A DNA stretch of 64,000 bases, from the NCBI GenBank assembly GCA_023374045.1, contig CM041777.1, positions 458,546,251 to 458,610,250 on the forward strand, given 5' to 3'. The DNA comes from Limonium bicolor (Eukaryota; Streptophyta; Magnoliopsida; Caryophyllales; Plumbaginaceae). Shown here in pieces: positions 47,985 to 61,327 of this stretch; positions within the stretch are counted from its first letter, which is position 1, and every line of letters starts with the position of its first letter. The translations under genes and the position numbers were made by a program. The notes below the pieces were generated by a model that saw only the letters and a list, made by a program, of their open reading frames with translations, did no database searches and was not told the DNA's origin.

Positions 47985-49767
47985 TGTTGGAGAAATATGT
48001 ACTACTTCTACCACTTAGGCAGTGTACCTAATCGTTTTGCGGGATAATGGATTCGTGGGGTTGTCGTACTCTTGGGGACCTCGCTGTGGATAACGATAGT
48101 GGATTAAATTTACTGAGACTTCTAGTAAATAGATTTTATCATTTTTTAAGGAGAAGAAATAATCAAAAATCCTAACTGAACAAAAACAAAATAATAAAAA
48201 TAGAAATTATTAATCTTTTTGTTTTTGAGAAGAAGCACCCCGGGTTGTTTGCTCACCTATTTTATCAATTATATTAATATAAACTTTACCACTTAAGTAA
48301 TAAACTCAGAAACTATAAATAATTCGTTGACGACTAAATCTAACGAACCCTAACCAGTTGCTAGAACTAGCAGCAGACTAATGCTCTAATCCGGACACAA
48401 CCAATCGCATAAAGAACAGCTTCTATTTGAGACTAATTAACCTATAGGCCGGATCAGGCTTCTAGCTGTTAATCAGGTTTAATTTCCCACGTCTTGTTAT
48501 CTATCTCAGCTCTCGCATGTTGATTAGAAAACTACAAATATTGCTTTAATAATTGATCAGAGATTAAAGCAGATCAAGAACTGGAATTAAACTACTACTT
48601 TAGATAAAATCATAGTGGAAAGCTTAACATAACATAATTATATAAAATAGGCTCGCATCCCAAACCTGAGAGGGCTTAAGTTTATTAATTAAACATAACT
48701 ATATATAAACAACATTTTAACAAAATAAGAGAACGGTAGAGAAAACTCCAGCTAGCAAGTTGACTCTGAATCCTAGCTCCGCCTCTGTATCCACGTTGTC
48801 GGTAATAATAACACTAATTAATGGAGTAATGTGGTGTGGTGGAAAAACAAATAAAAATGGAGAAAACGGGGAGAAGAGAAATGGATGTGGTAGTATGGAT
48901 AGTATGGAACGTATGTGGTGAGCGCTCCGGAGAGCTGATGAAGTGTTGTGAACGAGCGTGGTGAGCTTTGGATTTGAAGAAGGGGATGATTATACTGAAG
49001 GGAACGTAGCTTATTTATAGGCTGAGGTAATGAGAAGCAGACAACGGAGAAATCAGGGACGGTGCAGTTGGTGTGTCGATGGCGGTGGAAATTGGTGAGC
49101 AGATCCGCGAAGATTTGCAGTCAGAGAGTGATGGGGCAGTAGGAATTGATTGCAGACAGAGCCATCGTCACGCGTCAGTAAATTAAGGTGGGCGCCGTCT
49201 GCAATTAATGAAGGAGCAGTTCGAATGCGGCGCCGGCGAAAGAAGAAGAAGACTGTTCGCGTGCGCTGATGTCCTCTTGTCCGCCTCGTGTACGTCACAA
49301 AATCAAGCGGACGTGTGTGTTCTTGTCCGCGCAAATGGAGGCGGTTGTCTCATAATTCGCGCCTCCTCTTGTCCGCTTCAAAACAGGCGGACTCGCCTCT
49401 GTCTTGTCCGCTTCAATACAGGCGGACTCCTCTGTCTGTCCTGCGCCTCTCTTGTCCGCGCGAAAGGAGGCGGACTCCTCTGTCTGTCCTTGTCCGCCTC
49501 TCCTTATGAGTTGTGGACTGCAATCTTCAACCGGCTCCAGATTCTTCGTTATAAGTCCGTTTTACTCGCCGTTTGTTGCGTTAGAAAGCTCATGAGATTA
49601 TCTATCCATTTACATGGCTTTTTCCTACATTTAACACATAAAATATATTAATTCATATCAAAACATAAATCTAGGAAAATCATATGATAAGTGAGAAATA
49701 CGACACAAATTGCTATAAAAATAGGAAGAATTAAAGCCCTAAAAGTAGATGTATTTCTCGCTTATCA
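47985..49767 (-). mobile_element. Element E LTR, right (5' LTR)
   Basis: 1783 bases, same ends as the left LTR, followed by CTATT at 49768-49772. High identity to the left copy indicates a recent insertion. Palindrome array at 49277-49500; TATA at 49012-49019. Confidence 0.95.
49277..49500. repeat. Palindrome array in element E LTR (right)
   Basis: Counterpart of 44844-45070, with arms TGTCCGCCT/AGGCGGACA. Confidence 0.88.
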
Positions 49768-49800
49768 CTATTACAGCTTCAATTTACTAACTCTCAGTTT

Positions 49801-51292
49801 ATGGTTAAAACCCGCTCTGCAGGTGAACCGGAGTTCGAGCTCAATCTCGAGATCGAGAGATTTGCGAGACAGCTTCGTAGGGATTTGAATCTGGATCCAC
49901 CAGTTGAGGAGAGGGTGCTTGAACCACCTGTTGTCGAAGAGGGTCCGGAAGTTCAACTAGAAGTTAACATGGCGAACAACGCGAGGCAGATGAGGGACTA
50001 CACCCGTCCAAGTGTTGAAGGGTTGGTGTTGCCGATAGTGATTCCTACATTGCCAGTAGGAGTGCAGTGGCAGTTCAAGACCCACTACGTGACCATGGTG
50101 ATGAACGCACCTCAGTTCAGCGGGATGGTTACTGAAGACCCAAATGTCCACCTCACTACATTCCTGAGATTGGTAGGAGCATGTTCGACACCGGCTTCAC
50201 AGGAGGTTGCTCGGCTCACTCTGTTTCCGTTCTCCCTGAGGGATAGAGCAGCTGAGTGGTTAAACTCTCTGGCGCCTAACAGTATTACTACTTGGGAAGA
50301 GTTGGCTAATGCATTCCTGGCGAAATACTTTCCACCCTCGCGGATGTTGACCATGCGAGGTGAAATTACCAACTTCAAGCAGTTTGCCGGTGAGACCTTG
50401 TCTGAAGCTTGGGAGCGGTTTAAGGGGATAATAAGGAAAGTACCGCATCACGGACTAGGAGAAGAGGTTGTGCTACAGTCGTTTTACAAGGACTTGGACC
50501 CTTCTAGCCGGTTGTTGGTCGATACATGCGTTGGAGGAAGTTTGATGGAGCAGCCCATTACACAAATTAAAGAGTTGTTAGAGACTATTACTACAGCAGC
50601 TAATCAGTGGGGAGGTACGAGAGCCGAAGAAGCTGCATCGAAGAAGACTGCTGGTGTTTATGAAGTGGATTCGAGCACTTTTCTGGCTGCCAAGATAGAA
50701 GCAATGTCGAAGCAGTTTGAGCGTATGTGTGTAGTGATGAATCCGCAGTCTAATGCAGCAGCTGCTCCTGAGGTTTATCCACCTTGCGAATACTGTGGTA
50801 GGGCTTCTAACATGTGCCAATGCGCTCCCACCGCAAGAAGAGGCAGCAAATTATGTTGGTAACAGACTGGGTAATTACTACGGGAATCAAGGCAACCCAG
50901 GTTACCACGCTCAGCAGCAAAATCGTTACCAAGCTGGTGGTAACAGCAATTACAATTAGAGACCCCAACAGCGGTATAATTCCTCTTATCAGAAGCAGCC
51001 ACTGCAGAATTAGCAAGCACAGAATTCTGGTGCTGGAGCGTCTTTTAGTATGGATGAAGTTCTTGCCAGAATGAATGACTTCATCACGGTTAACACCAAG
51101 AAATTTAATGAGCTGGAAGCTTTCAATCAGGAGCAGAGAACTTTCAACAATGATCAAAGGACGTTCAATAGAAACATCGAGACTCAGCTGTCTCAGATAT
51201 CTCAATAGTTAGCTCAGCGTCCTTTGGGTTCCTTGCCTAGTCAGTCTGAGCAGAATCCGAGAGAGCATGCCAAGGCAATCACGTTGAGGAGT
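49801..51292 (+). pseudogene. gag: Element F (Athila-like) gag
   Basis: Opens MVKTRSAGEPEFELNLEIER and is uninterrupted for 353 codons to 50862. It carries the retrotransposon gag core (RLTLFPFSLRDRAAEWLNSL, WEELANAFLAKYFPPSR) typical of Athila. A one-base insertion near 50825 shifts the frame at a Cys-rich CEYCG..SNMCQC cluster. The shifted frame continues with a Gln/Asn-rich tail and has TAG stops at about 50957, 51012 and 51206, each where Gln would fit. The gene is then cut by solo LTR G at target GGAGT (51288-51292). Confidence 0.88.
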
Positions 51293-54200
51293 TGAAATAC
51301 CCCAACCTTATATATGGTGATTAATTATCTGAATAGGTATTTAAGAGTCTAATAATGATTAAGAAGTATTGGTAAGGGAAAATAAATCGGAAAGAAATAA
51401 AGAAACGCTTAAAAGCGAAAAACGCTAAATAAGCATTAAATAACCATAGGAGGTATGAGACCTCGGTTAGCGTATTATATGGATTCTAAAGGTTTAATAA
51501 GACCTAAATAATGTTTGGGAACGATTCCCGAAAAAAACGGATCCAAGAAATGTATTAAAACGCTAAAAGAGCTTTAGCGCACGTTTTTTGAGGAAACCCG
51601 AAAACGTGACTTTAAGTGGTCAAACAGACCCGTAAAATTATGAATCATTAAATAATAGTTATTAAGCATTTATGGAAGCTTAATAACCAATAAAAATAAA
51701 GAAACGAGGAAATCCCGGAAAACGGGCCCGGTTAGTGAATAGTACCTAAACCGGGTAAAATAACGAGCGTTTTCTGTAAAAGAAAAAAACGCTCCAGCTA
51801 GTATAACAGTGGAGGCCGGTTTTTATCAGTCAAATAACTCCCTCACACACACATGTAACTAGCTAATTAAATAAGAGAGCAAAAAGCTAAAAATGATAAA
51901 GTAAAGGGGTACTTACCCTTTTCTCTCACCTCACTCTCTCATCTCACTCACTCCTCTCTTTCCTTCCTTCTCCCCACCGTACTCTCCCTCTTCCTCCTCC
52001 CTTGGGCTGCGATTTTGAAAGCTCCACAAGAGCTCCAATGGCAACCTCATCTTCTCCTCCTTGCTCTACCTCCATTTGAGCTCCAACCACAAAAATAACT
52101 ACATATTTGAACTCCCCTCACTCTCCTCTACACTTCCCTCTTTTCGGAATTTCAAAATGAGGAAGTTCATTTTCGTGGGTATACCCCATTCAAAGAGAAA
52201 AGCACACCATTATGGAGCTTGGAGTCTCCTCTTTCCAACAAGGTAAAAATCTCCATGAAAACCTTAAGTTTTCTTCATCTCCTTTGGTAGCCGATTTTTA
52301 CCCTTGTGTAATGCCTTGTTCTCTCTCTCTCTCTTTTGAGCATAATATCTACCTTGCAATGTTGGTGGAATCACCTTCTTGAACTAAGGGCTAAAACCCC
52401 TCCTAAAACACTCCAAAGGTAACCCTAGAATTTGTATTTTAAACACTCCAATGAATTAGTGTTAATTTAAGGGTTAGCATTTTAATTGCACTTATTTGTG
52501 TACATTGGGTGATGGGAGTGGAGTTTGGCAACTCCATTCCCCATGTAGCCGATTTTGAGGCAAGAAAGAAGAAGGAGGAAAAAGGTGAAAGAAAGAAGGG
52601 AGTATAAGCTCAAGGTAAGAGCTCTTTCCTAATGTTAAATTCTATTGCATTAGAGTAATGGGAATGGGTAAAATATTAAAGAACCCAAAACTTGTATTAG
52701 TATTAAGGATTGTGAAGTTCAAGTATTTAGGAGCAAGTATTTGAATTGTAGGCTTTGGAGCCAAATGTATGTGTATGTGTATTAATATTGTGGATTGAGG
52801 AAGTACTGATGAATTGGTATTGTAATGATTGCTGGTAGGACCCTTGTATGGTGTGGCTAGAATAGGCATGAATTTGGTAAGAAGGTGTATGTGTGGCTAA
52901 GTAAGAAAGTAGATGAGCTATGGCAAAATTTTGGTAGGAATATGTACATTATGGATGACTTGGTAAATGGGAGAACCAAGGTGAGTATTGAAGTTAGTGG
53001 AGATATTTAGTAACTATGGATTGGTACTTGTAGTATGAGTATGTGAAAGTGTAAAATCTGTAGCAAGAAGTAGTATAATGCATTGGAGGAACTAGGAGAA
53101 ACTAGGTGTGCTTGGAGGGCCTAAAGTGTGAAGTAAACCACTTTGTAACAGATTTTGAAGGAGCTAGATAATGGGAAGGATTGAGTGGAAGGTAATGTAA
53201 TGAGGATATTAGTAGTGGTATTGGTAGTAAGAGTATTGAATGATAAAGGTAAGGTTGAAAATCTGTAGCATTTGAGGAAAGAGCAAAATCTGTAGCATTG
53301 GTGAAAAGGGAACTAGTATAAGTGTTGAGAAGAAGTGAGGAAAATGTGTAAGTGAATGTAAGGATTGAGTAGCAAGTTTGGTGTATGAACTAAGGTGATT
53401 TAGAACATCTAAATGAGTGGTAAACATGTAGGAAAGTATTAGTCAAGATTGGGGAAACAATGGTAAAGAAAACACCCAAAACAGATTTTAAACCTGAAGT
53501 ACTGGGCCGGACCGAACTTGCAAGGTCGGTCGAGCCCAGATTTACAAGACGGGAAACCTTCTGGAGTCGACCGACCTTGCGATTGGACTTGCAAGTTCGG
53601 TCGGACCAGAAATTTCTCCGTCAGAAACCTTCTGGAATGGACCGAACTTGCGACCGGACTTGCAAGTTCGGTCGGCCAGAAAAATTCCCGTAATGCAAGC
53701 TACTGGAATGGACCGACCTTGCGACCGGACTTGCAAGGTCGGTCGGGCTAAAATTTTCAAATACGAAACTTACTGGAATGGACCGACCTTGGGACCGGAC
53801 TTGCAAGGTCGGTCGGCCCTGGAATTTTCACACGATGTAACCTACTGGAATGGACCGGACTTGCAAGGTCAGTCGCAAGTCCGGTCGAGTAAAAAAAAAT
53901 TGTTTTAATTATATGATTATAGTAATCATATATACATGTATATAAGCCTATATACACATATGCATATATATGTAGTAACACACCATTAATGAAGTAGTAA
54001 TGGTAAGAAAGTAAGTAAATGAGTAAGGAAGCAAGCTTAAGAAGTAATGAGGAAAAGAATGGTTTTATAACCAAGTATGAATGTAAAGGAGTAGTAAGTA
54101 AACATTGAGAATATCAATGAAGGAGTAAGTTAGATCAATAATAGACCATTGATCATACTACTTCATGTATGTATAGGAATCCAATAGTTGATCCTCGAAG

Positions 54201-55662
54201 GAGCCGGTAGTGCGGATACAACGGTGAACGGTATGATTTCTTCATGCTCTGTATCCTAACCTGGTTACCCGATTTGTGTGCTTATGTGATCACCAATAAG
54301 ATAAATGCACGAATCGGATTTATGATGCACTTAACTGTGTTTGAACTATCTGTTCTTGTTGTATTTCTTTGAACAATTAGTTTGTATAATTCATGAAATG
54401 AATGAATGGAATTGAGAAGTATGTGCAAGTATTGTGTACTTGAGTATTGTATGTATGTATGGAAATGAAGTATTGACTTCTACTAATTCCTAACATTCTA
54501 ACTCCTAACTTGAGTAATGAGTAAATGGAATGAGTAGAAGTCCGATATAGTTTCGGCCACGCGTGAGGATAAGGAAACACAAGAGGTTGGATCCGAATCC
54601 TGGCTATAATCTTTCCCTTGGACCAATTCCCTTGAATAGGTAGCATCCTGGATTAGTGGGCCACCCTAAAGCCCGGTGGTGGGATGTAGTAATCCCTGCC
54701 CGGAGGTCATACCGACTTAACTGGAAGTGAAGTATGTAAGAAGTAAGTATTGTATGTGTATCGGTCTTGACTATTGTAAGTCATTGACCGGAAGTAAAAG
54801 AGTATCGAACACCCGATTAACCCAGGTGTGTAATGAAGCTAACTGGACCTTTGTAGGTATTGGAGAAGTGTATCTCCGTATCGCGTATTGGATATGTATG
54901 GGTATGTATTGTGTATGTGCATTCTGGAAGACGGTAAGTAAGTATTGGTTGACTTGTATTGTCTTCCAAGCATGTATGGTACTGTACGTATGTATGTATA
55001 TCTTGTGTAGTATTGTAATATCGTGAATGAAAGCATGTATGTATGTATGAATGTATGTATGTATTGCAAATGAATTGCATGTATTCAACCAAATGGTCGG
55101 CGTACCCTCGCTAGTACGCGGGGTATGCGGTTATCATATTCAGCGAAAGCTGCCCCCTCGGGGGAATGTTTTAGTGCGCAGGTACCCGGCGGATACGGTC
55201 AAGGTAAGAGACCGGAGGCGCGCCTTGTAATTAGAAATATCTAGTTTGTGAGGAATGGGTAGCAGATTGACTCCTAGTGAGTGTGTATGAATTTGGGAGA
55301 AGTACTGTACTGATTTTGGAACCTAGTAAACTCGGTATGCGTAGTGTATTATCTTGTACGGAATTGTGGAGTATTGTATTGAATGGAGTATGGTATTGAA
55401 TGGAGTATTGTATTGAATGGAGTATTGTATCGAATGGAGTATGGTAGTACTCAGCATGTAATGAGAGTATGTATTGTATTGAGTAGTACTCGGATATTCC
55501 GGTCCATCAGACCGATTTTGTATGTATTAGTAGCCTTGTTAGTCACAAGGTTGACTAACGGCATGTACCACCCGCCGTTGAGTATGAATGTATCCGCTGC
55601 GTGAGTACGAATGTATAAGGAGATTGGACGGTAATGACGGTATTAGCGGTAGGGGTGTTACA
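51293..55662 (+). mobile_element. Solo LTR G inserted in element F gag
   Basis: TGAAATACCCCAACC to GGGGTGTTACA, 4370 bases, flanked by exact GGAGT copies (51288-51292 and 55663-55667). The ends are those of chromovirus LTRs A, C and D, but on the plus strand. No second LTR end or coding domain was found inside. It contains a CT-rich leader-like tract (51900-52000), a palindrome array (53506-53888), GTAT-type simple repeats near 55030-55075 and a 16-base repeat (GAATGGAGTATTGTAT) at 55380-55445. Confidence 0.88.
53506..53888. repeat. Palindrome array in LTR G
   Basis: Six units of about 60 bases with arms such as GACCGACCTTGC and GCAAGGTCGGTC, joined by GGAATGGACC linkers. Regular enough to be open on both strands, but no protein is supported. 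Confidence 0.9.
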
Positions 55663-55667
55663 GGAGT

Positions 55668-57059
55668 GGTACACAACTTTACTCAGTGGTCCCTGAAGCT
55701 GAGGTTTCCCTTCCTAATGATGAGCAGAATGATGAAACTGCACCAGCAGGTTCTCAGGAGGAACCAGCTGAAGAGGAGGTGGCAATTAGCAAGACTCCTA
55801 AGACTTCCACACCTCCATGACGCGCAGTGCTGAAGCGCCGGTCCTTTCCCAAACCGGTTGAAGAAGAGAGAGATGAGAAGTTTGGTGGTAAGTTTTTAAC
55901 TACCTTTAAGAAACTAACCATTAACATCCCTTTTTCTGAAGCTTTGAAGCAGATGCCGATATATGCCAAGTTCATGAAGGACATCCTGTCCAACAGACGG
56001 TCTTTAGTGGAGAAGAAAATTGTGCAGCTTATTGAGAGCGTTTCAGTTGTTCTTTCAAAGAAGCTTCCACCTAAGCTTGATGATCCAGGTACTCCGGTCA
56101 TACCTTGCGCGATAGGTAATGTGAATTGTGGTAAGGGTTTCTGTGATTTAGGTGCAAGTATTAATTTGATGCCCTTATCTATGTATTTAAAGCTTGGTTT
56201 AAGAGAGTGTGAACCTACACGAATTACTTTACAATTAGCTGATAGGTCAATTATCTTACCTAGAGGGGTGGTAAGAGATTTAATTGTTTCGGTTGGTACT
56301 TTTGCTTTCCCTGCTGACTTTGTTATTTTAGACATGGAGGAAGACTAGGTAGTACCGCTTATTTTAGGCCGACCATTCATGCGAACAGCAAGGACCCTTA
56401 TTGATGTTGAAGGAGGGAAGATTATACTGTGGTTACATGATGAGCAGCTTGTATTTGATATGACCAAGGCTGCTACCCATCCTTCTGATGTTCATGCTTG
56501 TTTCAGTTTAGATTGCATTGACACTTTGATGCAGGACTATTCGTACAGCCCCACGGAGCTGGATGCATTGGAGAAGTGCTTGGTAGATTCCATAGAAATC
56601 ACTCATGATGACTCTGAGGTTTCTGCTACAGCATTTTAGCTTTCAGCTGGGAGACCATATAGGAAGAACCACAGAATCGAGGAGGAACCGCTGGACCGAG
56701 TTTCATAGACGCTAGCTCCCTCTGTGGAATCGCCACCTTCTCTTGAACTTAAACCTCTTCCTAGTCACCTTAAATATGCTTTCTTAGTTCCTCCATCTGA
56801 TTTACCTATTATTATTTTAATAGTTTAACCAATGAGTAGGAGGAAGCTTTGTTGCTGATTTTAAAGAGGAACAAAGAAGCATTAGGATGGTCCATTGCTG
56901 ATATCAAAGGTATTTCTCCTACGTTTTGCACCCACCGCATTTATCTTAAGAGGACTACAAGCCATTGAGACAGCCCCAGCGGAGACTGAACCCGTACATG
57001 AAAGAGGTAGTAAAGAAGGAGGTTATCAAGCTCTTGGAGGCAGGTATCATCTACCCTAT
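55668..57059 (+). pseudogene. pol: Element F gag end, protease and RT N-terminal fragment
   Basis: Continues F after insertion G. A 173-codon frame (55827-56348) covers the Athila protease region: FPKPVEEERDEKFGGKFL, then CDLGASINLMPLSMYLKLGL with DLGAS in place of the usual DSGAS. After a TAG at 56346 the ILGRPF motif and FDMTKA region follow to 56639. RT motifs QRRLNPYMKEVVKKEV and LLEAGIIYP appear at about 56975-57058, then stop abruptly at LTR-like sequence H. Several TAG and TAA stops show it is dead. Integrase and the 3' LTR of F are not in the window. Confidence 0.85.
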
Positions 57060-60000
57060 TGTAGACACCAAAAATTCTCACCCCTTAAAGCAAAATAACA
57101 ATAATAATAAAAAAAGAGGGTCGTCGCCTTTCTTTTCAAAGCTTATTCATGTACATACCAAAATGAAACTGCCATTTTATGACAATCTTTTTAAGACAAT
57201 TTTCAAAGCATTCGTTTTCGATCTTGTCCCTTTTCGTCGTTTACTTATTTTACCATTTTATTTTTGATTTGTTTCATGTTAGTGAGTCTCGTTTATTCGC
57301 ATATTTATTTGCCTTTTGTTTTATTTTGTTCATGCTATTTTGTTACTTGTTTAGTTTGTCTCATTCCATTGATACTTTGACTTGAATTTTCTATATTAGT
57401 ACTTTTTTATTTTGTCTTTATCATAATTATTCCATACTAGCATATTTCATTTTGTCCCTAATTCGATTAAACTCCCTCTCATCTCATCTCATTTTGTACT
57501 TCTTTTTAAACATTTATTTATTTACTGCTATTCGTATATATCTGATTAAATTCCCATTTTTAGGATATTCACCTGTATTTTATTTCCATCGTACCAGCAC
57601 TATGTCATTATTTCATGTACTTATCATCGCTATTTCATTTATTTTATATTTTTATTATGTTTTGTATTATATTATTTACATCCCATAATTTCACGAATCT
57701 TACGAAGAAAACAATTCTTTTACTAGATTGAATTCCTTCGTTTTACTGGACATTCACATTAAACAAACACTAGCGTTTTTAAGGTTTATTCAGTGAATCA
57801 AACTTTAGCATTTATTTTTGTGTTCATATATTGAATTCTATCATGGTGTAACGGGTTAGTGTATAGATTGAGAAAACTAAGTGTGTCAAGTTTGAAGCTC
57901 GACCAGAACATTTTTTTTTAGTGTTTTATTTTTGCTCTCGTGGATCGGGTCACACCCGAATCCAAATGAGGCCCATATCTTCCATCCAGTCCAAACTCAT
58001 AGAAACCCGATCGACCGCCTCTTGCCTTCAGTCTCGATCTCAATCTTCATATAAACAAAAAAACCTTTATCCATCTCACGGGTGACCCGACCTCTCTTTG
58101 AGGATTTTCCATCCTAGACACCCAGAAAAAAAACCCTTGTTATCTTCTACTTAATACCCACCGGTCATCCCTCCTTCAAAGGAGATCGAACAGTAGCCGC
58201 CTCTATTTTTTTCCCGATCATCTTCTTCCTCTAGATGTACACTGGCCTCACTCTCTTCCCCCCCACTGATTGTTTCTTCATTAGCTGTGCCTCCACAATC
58301 AATCAATCTCAAACCAATTCAATCGCCACCTCAATCACTACTACTTACCATAAAACAAGCTAAAAAAAAAAGAAAGGAAACAAAACACGGGCCAGGCACC
58401 GATCCCCGCATTTGATTTCCTCTGTCAAAGAATTGCTTATCTCATGGTTTTCTTGCGGTCGCCCTCCTTACTAGGACATTCAACGCCAGTGTAAAGAAGT
58501 TAAGCACGATACTCAGAAAATTGGAACACCGAAGTCACTGTGGTTACGAATCTCTTGCTCATCGACGGTTTCCGAGTACTGATGCGGACGCTTTAACGAT
58601 TCGCTGCTCGTTATCTTGACTGATATTTGTTCCTCATCCGAACGAAATCGACAGCGTGATGTTCACGGTTTATCAGTTAAGTTTATGCCTCTTTTAAATC
58701 TCTTTCTTTCCCACTCCAACGCTATCTTTTGTTCTGTTTCATTTCCTTTCGATTTGAGTTTCATCGAATTGTATACTGGCTTGCTCTACTTTCGAACGTA
58801 TGAACTTCCTCTCCCTTGCCTTTATTCCATATTAGCATGTGACTAAACTCAGAATGGGTTCTGGATCCTGGTCAAGACGTTTTTATCTGTCTCCCTTCCT
58901 CGATTCACCACGGAGCATTGAGAGACTTCGTTGTTTTGGCTCGCAAAGAAAAATCAATCTGAGACGCCGGTTTCTGCCATTGATTCATCCTGCGCGTTCT
59001 CATAGGTATGACTCTTTCCATCGTTTGGTTGATTATTTACATTGACGATAATGCTCGTTTCAGTTATAGCCGACATTAATCCAGATTCTACACTCCTAAT
59101 GCTTGTGTATCCTCCATTCTTTCGGATTCTAAGATTGATATTTCTGTTACGGTTCAAGTTGGCTTGCTACCCGTGGCTTTGACTTAATTGATTCCTGATT
59201 AACATATGTTCGCCTCAGTTGATTTCACCATAGAAGTCCATTTGGTTTGCAGATTTAATCTATATGTTTGTCTCTATTGCTTTTGCATTCGGGTTTAATT
59301 TTGAATGGTAGCAGAATAAGCTTGGTGTGTTTGTTCAATGTGCATCGCGTATCTAGTTTGAAAACATTTTGTTAAACCCTCGGTTTCATGTTTTGGCCGA
59401 GGTACCCTGCTGAGTCGGTGCTATATTAGCTCGAAGTGGATCTTGGATTGTGAGAGCAATACCTCGTGTTTTTGAGCTCAACCATGATGTAACACCCAAT
59501 TCAAACTCAATCTGCTTGGAGAATGAAACCTGATCGAAAAGGGATTTGCGGTTCCCTGACACACCCACGCTTCCTCTCAGTATTTAGTCTTGATATCAAT
59601 AATCTTCATGTCTTCTTAAGGAAAATGTTGTGGTAACTTCTTCCTTGTTTTCGAATACTTGCAGTACTGGAAATCATGTGCAAAATATTTCAATTGTTAC
59701 TTTGCTAATGCTTTTGTAAATTGTTGTTTGAAGGCCTACATAATGGGTTGTCTCTTGGGTGATAATTCGATTAGTTTAATCCTATTCTTTTTTGGGTTAT
59801 TAATCATAAGAAAAGTTAATAAAAGATGACTAAAACCCTTGTTTTAGGATATAAGATTCCAGTAGTTTCAGATTTGATTAACCACCATTTTGTAATTGTC
59901 TAGTGTTTTTATCTGAACAACCGAAGTTTTGTTAGATTAATTTTAGATTAGGCCAAAAAAAAAGGGGAAGAGAACATATGTATATATTGAAACTTGTAAA

Positions 60001-60375
60001 TTTGAATTGTTTATTTGTTCGTTACTCATCTCCATTTTTTTATATTATCTGCTTGCATGTTATATATCATAGATTACAAGTTTGGTAATTGTTGGGCCCA
60101 GCCCAATATAGAGGCCCAAGACTTAGGAAGCCCTAGTTAGCCCATAGGTCACCCCTTTGTAGAAAAGCCTTAGGTTTGGGGTATCCTCAATGCATACGGG
60201 TCCTAGACACGGTCCATGTGAGAATACCCGTTTTCTCAAAACTTTTCAAATCATCCCTTAATGTCAGAATAAAATACACAATCAACATTCCAATTCTAAT
60301 AAAAAAATCATCAAATTTCATTCCAAAAACCAGTCAATTTCAAAATCTAATCTATCAATTCACTACAATGCTAAA

Positions 60376-60775
60376 TAAAGCCCAATTCGAGGCCCATAAT
60401 AAAGCCCAATTCGAGGCCCATTACAAAGCCCAATTCGAGGCCCATTACAAAGCCCAATTCGAGGCCCATTCCAAAGCCCAATTCAAGGCCCATTCCAAAG
60501 CCCAATTCGAGTCCCATTCCAAAGCCCAATTCGAGGCCCATTCCAAAGCCTGACTCGAGGCCCATTCCAAAGCTCGATTTGAGGCCCATTCCAAAGCCCA
60601 ATTCGAGGCCCATTACAAAGCCCAATTCGAGGCCCATTACAAAGCCCAATTCGAGGCCCATTCCAAAGCCCAATTCGAGGCCCATTCCAAAGCCCAATTC
60701 GAGGCCCATTCCAAAGACTTACTCGAGGCCCATTCCAAAGCCCGATTCGAGGCCCATTCCAAAGCCCAATTCGAG
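60376..60775. repeat. 24-base minisatellite in LTR H
   Basis: About 17 tandem units of CCCATTCCAAAGCCCAATTC plus GAGG, with few changes. Unit length divisible by three keeps several frames open on both strands (KAQFEAHS on plus), which explains the repeat-rich frames here. Confidence 0.92.
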
Positions 60776-61320
60776 ACTCATTTCCAAATCAAATTCGAAT
60801 CCAAATCAAATCATTTCCAAATCAAATCCGATTCCAATTCAACCTCAATTCAATTCCAAATTCAATTCAAATCCAAATTCAATTCAAAATCCATCTCAAT
60901 TCGAATTCAATTCAAGGTTATCTCAATCCAAATTCAACCCAAACCCAATTCATTTCGTTCTAATTCAATTCAATGCAAGCCCAATTCAGATTCAATTCAT
61001 TTCAATTTGACGCAATTCAAATCAATTCAATTCAGCCCCAAAATTCAAATCCAAATCAACTCAATTCCAAGTCAAATTCAACTCCAATTCAATCTCAATT
61101 CAACTCCAAACTCATTCAAATTCAACTCAATTCTACATTCAATTTCAATTTCAATTTCAATTCAGCTAAACACAAATTCATCTCAATCCAAATTCAATTC
61201 AATTCAATTTCAAACTCATTCAAATCCAAACTCATTTCAATTCCAATTCAAATCAATATTCATTTAACCCCGATTCAACCTCGATTTCAATTCAATTCCA
61301 ATTCCATTCCAATTTCTCCT
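60776..61320. repeat. TCAATTCAAT-rich low-complexity tract
   Basis: Over 500 bases dominated by variants of CAATTCAATTC and CAAATCCAAAT, probably grown by slippage from the adjacent minisatellite. Confidence 0.85.
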
Positions 61321-61327
61321 ACACTCT

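Noticed and set aside
54771..55092. Tyr/His/Thr-rich open frames on the minus strand
   Set aside because: They translate GTAT-type simple repeats inside solo LTR G, in several frames at once.
58616..59157. Possible host gene fragments in 58.6-59.2 kb
   Set aside because: Frames are short, on both strands, without recognisable domains or consistent splice signals; they lie within the Tat-like LTR.
60371..60709. Open frames encoding eight-residue repeats (MGLELGFG on minus, KAQFEAHS on plus)
   Set aside because: They are a by-product of a 24-base minisatellite whose unit length is divisible by three; both strands are open and no start context or flanking gene supports a protein.
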